Shown here in pieces: positions 3,901 through 6,168 of a DNA stretch of 6,168 nt; the stretch's first letter is position 1, and each line of letters begins with the position of its first letter. The notes under the pieces are model-generated. The model was not told the DNA's origin and did not search any database. It saw only the letters and a program-made list of their open reading frames with translations. The translations under genes were made by a program, and so were the position numbers. The stretch is from Taibaiella helvus_B (GTDB taxonomy: Bacteria > Bacteroidota > Bacteroidia > Chitinophagales > Chitinophagaceae): positions 1-6,168 of the forward strand of contig JBEBVI010000260.1 of the NCBI GenBank assembly GCA_040392805.1. The letters run 5' to 3'.

Positions 3901-6168
3901 AGAGTTCCCTGTAGCAGGTATTACTGTTCCGGTAACAGCCGGTATACCGGATTGGCCTGTATCGGTTGATCCCGACGGGCCTGGTGTGATAACAGTCACT
4001 ATTCCGTTCAAAGCAATAGATAATGCCGGTATTGAAAGTGAGAATACAGGTAATGCGGTAATGAATTTTACCGATGGATTTACGATTAATGGTAATGTGT
4101 TTAACGATAATAACGGCAATGGTATTGATGACGGTGCAGATGAGCTGAATGTAAGTGGTGACCAGACCGCTCAACCTGATATTACATTAAGCGGCAATGG
4201 TAATATCTATGTATCACTTGTAAATGCCAGTGACGAGGTTGTGGTCAGCCAGCAACTTTCATCCGACGGTACATATAGTTTTGTTAATGTGACACCGGCT
4301 ACTTATAAAATAGTATTAACAACCGGTACGGCAGCGCCATCTGATGGTTCCCAGATTACTGTAGGTGCTGTTCCTGCGGATTGGACAGGTACGAATACGA
4401 ATATAAACGGTACGGCTGCAACACCAGGGAATAATAGTAATATTATTAATCTGGGCGCTGTAAGTGTGAATACAGAAGCTAATTTCGGTATTAATCAGCC
4501 ACCGGTTGTTCAAACGAAAACATTGATCTCCCGGATCAACCCTGGTGGCTCAATCAGTGTACCCGTGGCTTCAGACAATTTTAAAGGTACGGACTTCAAT
4601 AAAGGTGTTGTTACCAAATTGACAATAGCAGCTTTCCCGGTTGATGCAGAGACGATAACTATTGATAATATAACTTATTATAATGCAGCGAATCCATTAG
4701 CTAATATCAGCGGTATGACAGCTTTCCCGGCAGAGGGTGTTGATTTAGCCGTGACAGATGGTATAGCCACCACTACGGTATTGGTTAATCCTAAAGACGG
4801 AGCCGTAATCGTTCCTATTAATTATACTGCGACAGACAATGCTACGCTGACCAGTACTGTAGGTACTGTAAATGTACCATTTAGTATTGAACAGGCTGAT
4901 CTTTCTATTATAAAATCGGTGGACAAATCGGGTCCTAAAGTGGGTGAGATCATTACTTTCACCCTTGTGGTTACCAATAACGGTCCGAGTATAGCAGAAG
5001 ATGTGATCATCAGCGACGTGGTACCTGCCGGTTATACCATAGAAACGGTTAACAACAGCGGTACGAATACAAACGATACCCTAAGCTGGTCTGTAGGTGA
5101 CCTGGCTAACGGAGCAGATACAACGGTAAGCTTTACGGCAAAAGTAAAGGCAACCGGTGCTTATCTGAATACGGCTACCGTAGGCAGTGATACTGAGGAT
5201 CCGGATCCGGATAATAATAAAGATGATGAAGGAACAACCCCAGTACCACAGGCCGATCTGCTGATTGTAAAATCGGTGAGCAAACCGAATCCTAAAGTTG
5301 GTGAGATCATTACCTTTACGCTTGCGGTAACCAATAACGGGCCAAGTACAGCAGAGGATGTTGTCATCAGTGATGTGGTACCTGACGGTTACACTATAGA
5401 AACAGTTAACAACAACGGTACAAATACAAACGATACCTTAAGCTGGCCTGTAGGCAATTTAGCGAATGGAGCAGATACAACAGTCAGCTTTACAGCAAAA
5501 GTAAAAGCATCGGGTACTTATCTGAATACAGCTAATGTTGGTAGCGATACGGAAGATCCGGATACGGATAATAATAAGGATGATGAAGGAACAACACCTG
5601 TACCACAGGCCGATCTTTCTATTATAAAATCGGTGAGCAAATCGAATCCTAAAGTTGGTGAGATCATTACTTTCACTCTTGCAGTTACCAATAACGGACC
5701 AAGTACAGCAGAAGAAGTAGTTATCAGTGATGTAGTACCTGCCGGTTATACAATAGAAACGGTTAACAACAGCGGTACAAATACAAACGATACTCTAAGC
5801 TGGTCTGTAGGTGATTTGGCAAACGGTGCAGGTACAACCGTAAGCTTTACGGCAAAAGTAAATGCAACAGGCGCTTATCTGAATACGGCTACCGTAGGCA
5901 GTGATACTGAGGATCCGGATCCGGATAATAATAAAGATGATGAAGGAACAACCCCAGTACCACAGGCCGATCTGCTGATTGTAAAATCGGTGAGCAAACC
6001 GAATCCTAAAGTTGGTGAGATCATTACTTTCACTCTTGCGGTTACCAATAACGGACCAAGTACAGCAGAGGATGTAATTATCAGTGATGTAGTACCTGCC
6101 GGTTATACCATAGAAACGGTTAACAACAGCGGTACAAATACAAACGATACTTTAAGCTGGTCTGTAGG
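839..6168 (+). CDS. Giant secreted multidomain adhesin-like protein with DUF11 repeats (3' end outside window)
   Basis: One frame stays open from the ATG at 839 to the window edge, 1776 codons plus two bases, with no stop. The start is the first in-frame ATG after an in-frame TAG at 767-769, and it directly precedes a signal peptide. Domains in order: signal peptide 1-45; He_PIG-like Ig domain 53-131; unassigned Asn-rich beta domain 132-379; cadherin-like beta domain 380-528; three SdrD-B-like plus beta-domain modules 529-1352; 119-residue DUF11 repeats from 1353 onward. No catalytic motif is visible, and composition is rich in Asn, Thr, Gly, Val and Asp, as in extracellular beta-sandwich proteins. 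Proteins built this way in Bacteroidota are usually exported surface or matrix adhesins, often through the type IX system; that role and route are inferred, since the C-terminus is not seen. No partner gene is visible. Alternatives are an S-layer-like or gliding-associated fibre. The reading frame and secretion are near certain; the function is not. Confidence 0.96.
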   Translation, partial: MVNFRLKQLIASAGFPVNKTGKFGYPGLMLLLGLLFFMPGPGAYGQAPTSLAYPASAFYRANIDNVYIAPTVSGIVTNYTISPVLPAGLSLDPNTGVITGTPTVTTAATVYTVVASNASGNTSTTFTLQTVNTFYNNGNNPISFLDANRITKAGNGQSAGNIVLYTDVANIGGVPIDCIVTTTTVSGVSSWVAYDQTANTGNNEGNLDRFFSPQFNFVNNNSSFTSGGSVGFRFQYILGGSYNNTTHTGINVTLQDVQLNTYDIDGNSQNYSNQYNEFGGFSQYELHNGNPLPNTNIGVTYNTTTNLTKFRSNTSNNTPVVTAPQNRVRVSYENMSDFDIVVGGGGTAYFFLDFSAGSVSWNTNVILVPALDLNDTLPGNVNAANGCGTNLNFTGSGQTNIVAGSPAALQSLTVRFNGNEILNGSSEELYINGSGIPLNFTSPSSSPVSVGGTTYNVARSVSGSTKTLTFTKSGGGTFSVAEGEALLDALQYRNIAAAPTSGSRNFIVNIRNTDAQSPDALFTATLNCVTLSGHIYRDANALTDNTVNPNSTNGQFANGSMYAVLVSQSDNKVVDVQPITGSTYSFGTTVPGNYYLYVVPSGSVPGNGTIFTSSVLPEESYVFTGEHIGSGPGNDLLADGKLAISLGSVPVTDANFGLQQKPTTSSKTYNDINNPQGFNYYTTPSGSFITADVDGTVDSIVITGFPGGANYLKVGNIYYTNPSGGICPPQSTCTDWPGSLKLAMSGGNPVQSVSVDPASTGNTSVTIPFYAIDNGGAQSNASNVIINFIVPTSTPTLTVEGNVWHDIDADGDKQASENYTNVASDGELLYAVLVQNTNTYSGQPTILDQVAVSAHASGYIFDNVPAGNDYEVRIYSLAAAPVSGAALSTLSPRLATGWVGVSTNNNGTIADHLNTNNLINTIPNFSASISGVNFGIQQIPTAGGGSNSATNPGGTVSVTVPGNTFTNTTVSSDPDGTVTEIRITGFPDNATSITINDGTDVTTYYPTAGSIPGTCPTDICAEFPVAGITVPVTAGIPDWPVSVDPDGPGVITVTIPFKAIDNAGIESENTGNAVMNFTDGFTINGNVFNDNNGNGIDDGADELNVSGDQTAQPDITLSGNGNIYVSLVNASDEVVVSQQLSSDGTYSFVNVTPATYKIVLTTGTAAPSDGSQITVGAVPADWTGTNTNINGTAATPGNNSNIINLGAVSVNTEANFGINQPPVVQTKTLISRINPGGSISVPVASDNFKGTDFNKGVVTKLTIAAFPVDAETITIDNITYYNAANPLANISGMTAFPAEGVDLAVTDGIATTTVLVNPKDGAVIVPINYTATDNATLTSTVGTVNVPFSIEQADLSIIKSVDKSGPKVGEIITFTLVVTNNGPSIAEDVIISDVVPAGYTIETVNNSGTNTNDTLSWSVGDLANGADTTVSFTAKVKATGAYLNTATVGSDTEDPDPDNNKDDEGTTPVPQADLLIVKSVSKPNPKVGEIITFTLAVTNNGPSTAEDVVISDVVPDGYTIETVNNNGTNTNDTLSWPVGNLANGADTTVSFTAKVKASGTYLNTANVGSDTEDPDTDNNKDDEGTTPVPQADLSIIKSVSKSNPKVGEIITFTLAVTNNGPSTAEEVVISDVVPAGYTIETVNNSGTNTNDTLSWSVGDLANGAGTTVSFTAKVNATGAYLNTATVGSDTEDPDPDNNKDDEGTTPVPQADLLIVKSVSKPNPKVGEIITFTLAVTNNGPSTAEDVIISDVVPAGYTIETVNNSGTNTNDTLSWSV
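995..1231 (+). other. Putative Ig domain (He_PIG-like)
   Basis: Residues 53-131 carry the characteristic core LPAGLSLDPNTGVITGTPT, followed by a beta-strand pattern ending in ASNASGNTSTTFTL. The 'LPxGLxLdxxTGxIxGTPT' signature is the hallmark of the He_PIG/putative Ig family found in bacterial surface proteins. The length (about 79 residues) fits one immunoglobulin-like beta sandwich. It directly follows the signal peptide, so it would be the distal N-terminal module of the fibre. Family assignment is by motif recognition; a ligand cannot be read from the sequence. Confidence 0.85.
1232..1975 (+). other. Unassigned Asn-rich N-terminal beta domain
   Basis: Residues 132-379 (about 248 residues) match no family I can name. 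Visible traits: alternating hydrophobic strands, heavy Asn/Thr/Gly/Tyr content, a VTLQDVQLNTYDIDGN stretch, a later NRVRVSYENMSDFDIVVGGG stretch, and then a Gly run leading into TAYFFLDFSAG. The pattern resembles a jelly-roll or concanavalin-like sandwich, which is a guess. A single Cys (178) lies in it. It occurs once, unlike the downstream modules, so it may be the tip domain that gives binding specificity (inference). The domain limits come from the neighbouring domains rather than from internal evidence. Confidence 0.5.
1976..2422 (+). other. Cadherin-like beta domain flanked by two Cys
   Basis: Residues 380-528. The second half shows an L-L-x-A-L-x-Y-x-N pattern followed by a Pro, then S-R-N-F-x-V-x-I and D (roughly 'ALQYRN...PTSGSRNFIVNI..TD'). 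This pattern is common in cadherin-like and Ig-like tandem domains of large bacterial surface proteins. Cys387 near the start and Cys528 at the end could close a disulfide across the domain ends; this is inferred from position only. There is one copy, between the unassigned N-terminal domain and the three repeated modules. Exact family unknown. Confidence 0.5.
2423..3223 (+). repeat. Composite module A: SdrD-B-like domain plus GFP/VDP beta domain
   Basis: Residues 529-795. The first half (529-660) starts with SGHIYRDAN, the position of the SdrD-B/CNA-B 'G.V..D.N' opening, and ends with the recurring NFGLQQ. The Asp-rich loop is degraded here compared with modules B and C. The second half (661-795) has DGTVDSIVITGFPGGA, then a short Cys loop (Cys727 and Cys733, CX5C), then SVDPASTGNTSVTIPFYAID. 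The same two-domain order recurs twice downstream, so this is the first of three diverged direct protein repeats of about 270-285 residues. Likely role: stalk or spacer sandwiches. Boundaries are good to roughly ten residues. Confidence 0.7.
3224..4078 (+). repeat. Composite module B: SdrD-B-like domain plus GFP/VDP beta domain
   Basis: Residues 796-1080. The first half (796-938) opens with VEGNVWHDIDADGDKQASE, a clear SdrD-B-type start with an Asp ladder (806, 808, 810, 812) expected to bind calcium, and closes with NFGIQQ. The second half (939-1080) has DPDGTVTEIRITGFPDNA, a Cys loop (Cys1015 and Cys1020, CX4C), then SVDPDGPGVITVTIPFKAID. This is the best-preserved copy of the second domain type. 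Compared with module A it keeps both the 'GFP' and 'VDP...IPF.AIDN' landmarks and the paired Cys. It probably acts as a rigid spacer; metal binding is inferred from family knowledge. Confidence 0.75.
4079..4894 (+). repeat. Composite module C: SdrD-B-like domain plus Cys-less beta domain
   Basis: Residues 1081-1352. The first half (1081-1220) opens with INGNVFNDNNGNGIDDGADE, the most canonical SdrD-B calcium-loop opening of the three copies, followed by the prealbumin-like run SSDGTYSFVNVTPATYKIVL, and closes with NFGINQ. The second half (1221-1352) keeps a recognisable but worn order: KLTIAAFPVDA in place of the 'GFP' strand, and LVNPKDGAVIVPINYTATDN in place of 'VDP...IPF.AIDN'. It has no Cys where modules A and B carry a pair. 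It leads directly into the first DUF11 repeat. Homology with modules A and B is inferred from shared landmarks and order, read by eye. Confidence 0.7.
4895..5251 (+). repeat. DUF11 tandem repeat unit R1 (357 bp, 119 aa)
   Basis: Residues 1353-1471, ADLSIIKSVDKSGPKVGE to PVPQ. The 'ADL.I.KSV....PKVGEIITFTL.VTNNGPS.AE' start is the signature of DUF11 (PF01345, the TIGR01451 conserved repeat), an Ig-like spacer of bacterial surface proteins. R1 is the most divergent unit (VDKSGPK, LVVTNNGPSIAED), typical of the edge copy of an array. Its first 264 bp differ from R3 at about 31 sites, but the remaining bases are identical to R3. It ends in an acidic linker, DPDPDNNKDDEG (1454-1465). Confidence 0.93.
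5159..5313 (+). repeat. 155-bp perfect repeat, copy 1 (offset 714 bp)
   Basis: This block spans the R1/R2 junction (end of R1 plus the first 62 bases of R2) and is identical, base for base, to 5873-6027. The identity stops abruptly on both sides: T versus C just before it, C versus T just after. It includes synonymous sites that vary elsewhere in the array, so selection on the protein alone does not explain it. It is best read as the footprint of a recent duplication or gene conversion. Confidence 0.9.
5252..5608 (+). repeat. DUF11 tandem repeat unit R2 (357 bp, 119 aa)
   Basis: Residues 1472-1590, same length as R1 with no insertion or deletion. It opens with ADLLIVKSVSKPNPKVGE, and its linker reads DPDTDNNKDDEG. 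Differences specific to this unit include VPDGYTIE, NNNGTN, LSWPVGNLANG and KASGTYLNTANV, where the other units have VPAGYTIE, NNSGTN and LSWSVG. Its first 62 bases are identical to the first 62 of R4, which belong to a longer shared block. Confidence 0.93.
5609..5965 (+). repeat. DUF11 tandem repeat unit R3 (357 bp, 119 aa)
   Basis: Residues 1591-1709. It opens like R1 (ADLSIIKSV) rather than like R2, and its final 93 bases (from 5873) match R1 exactly, including the DPDPD linker. Unit-specific changes are AEEVVISD, NGAGTTVSF and KVNATGAY. With R1 it defines an alternating 'S-I-I / L-I-V' pattern, so the true recent duplication unit appears to be two repeats (714 bp). Confidence 0.93.
5873..6027 (+). 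repeat. 155-bp perfect repeat, copy 2
   Basis: Partner of 5159-5313, spanning the R3/R4 junction. It is exactly two repeat units downstream, in the same frame and orientation. Its left flank in R3 differs from R1 at roughly 31 of 264 positions, and its right flank in R4 differs from R2 at roughly 16 of 141, which makes the zero-difference core stand out. Confidence 0.9.
5966..6168 (+). repeat. DUF11 tandem repeat unit R4, cut by window end
   Basis: Residues 1710-1776 are visible, 203 of an expected 357 bp. Bases 5966-6027 equal R2 exactly. From 6028 to the edge the sequence is closer to R3 (about 6 differences in 141 bases) than to R2 (about 16 in 141), so R4 is a mosaic. The array continues beyond the window by at least the rest of this unit, and its total copy number cannot be known here. 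Confidence 0.9.

Noticed and set aside
3614..4174. 186-codon minus-strand open frame inside the large gene
   Set aside because: It lies entirely antisense to the plus-strand reading frame, has an odd composition rich in Cys, Arg, Ile and Thr with no domain pattern, and arises because the Asn/Thr/Gly-rich repetitive coding strand gives few antisense stops.
3850..4513. Minus-strand frames at 3850-4119 and 4316-4513
   Set aside because: Both are antisense to modules B and C, with no coding features of their own.
4822..5367. Two similar minus-strand frames (4822-5010 and 5161-5367), resembling a small paralogous family
   Set aside because: Their resemblance comes from lying antisense to the same part of two DUF11 units; the similarity is inherited from the repeat.
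4895..6168. CRISPR array or mobile-element terminal repeats
   Set aside because: The repeats are 357 bp, in frame and protein-coding, with no unique spacers between short repeats.

Overview
The window looks like accessory surface-protein DNA from a member of the Bacteroidota (Flavobacteriia, Sphingobacteriia or Chitinophagia). Four things suggest this: moderate to low GC, an A/T-rich leader without a Shine-Dalgarno sequence, a giant secreted protein rich in Asn, Thr, Gly and Val, and a mix of putative Ig, SdrD-B-like and DUF11 domains. The call rests on sequence style only; no taxonomic marker gene is present.

Layout. Bases 1-838 hold no gene I can support. They are A/T-rich, with stops in every frame and three weak hairpins. 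From 839 to the right edge (6168) a single plus-strand frame stays open for 1776 codons with no stop, and it is truncated by the window. All other long frames inside it are shadows.

The encoded protein reads as a modular exported fibre or adhesin. In order it has: a signal peptide with a long n-region (residues 1-45); a putative Ig (He_PIG-like) domain (53-131); an unassigned Asn-rich beta domain (132-379); a cadherin-like beta domain (380-528); and three diverged copies of a two-domain module (529-795, 796-1080, 1081-1352). Each module pairs an SdrD-B/CNA-B-like domain ending in NFG(I/L)(Q/N)Q with a second beta domain carrying a 'GFP...VDP...DN' pattern. The protein ends, as far as visible, in a tandem array of DUF11 repeats of exactly 119 residues (357 bp), with three full copies and a fourth cut by the window end.

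The most informative signal is in the DUF11 array. A 155-bp block is perfectly identical at an offset of 714 bp (two repeat units), while the flanking sequence of the same repeats differs by about 12%. The fourth repeat is a mosaic of repeats 2 and 3. This points to recent two-unit duplication or gene conversion inside the gene. I see no enzyme motif, mobile element, CRISPR array, RNA gene or multi-gene system here. The C-terminus, where a type IX secretion or gliding-motility sorting domain would be expected, lies outside the window.
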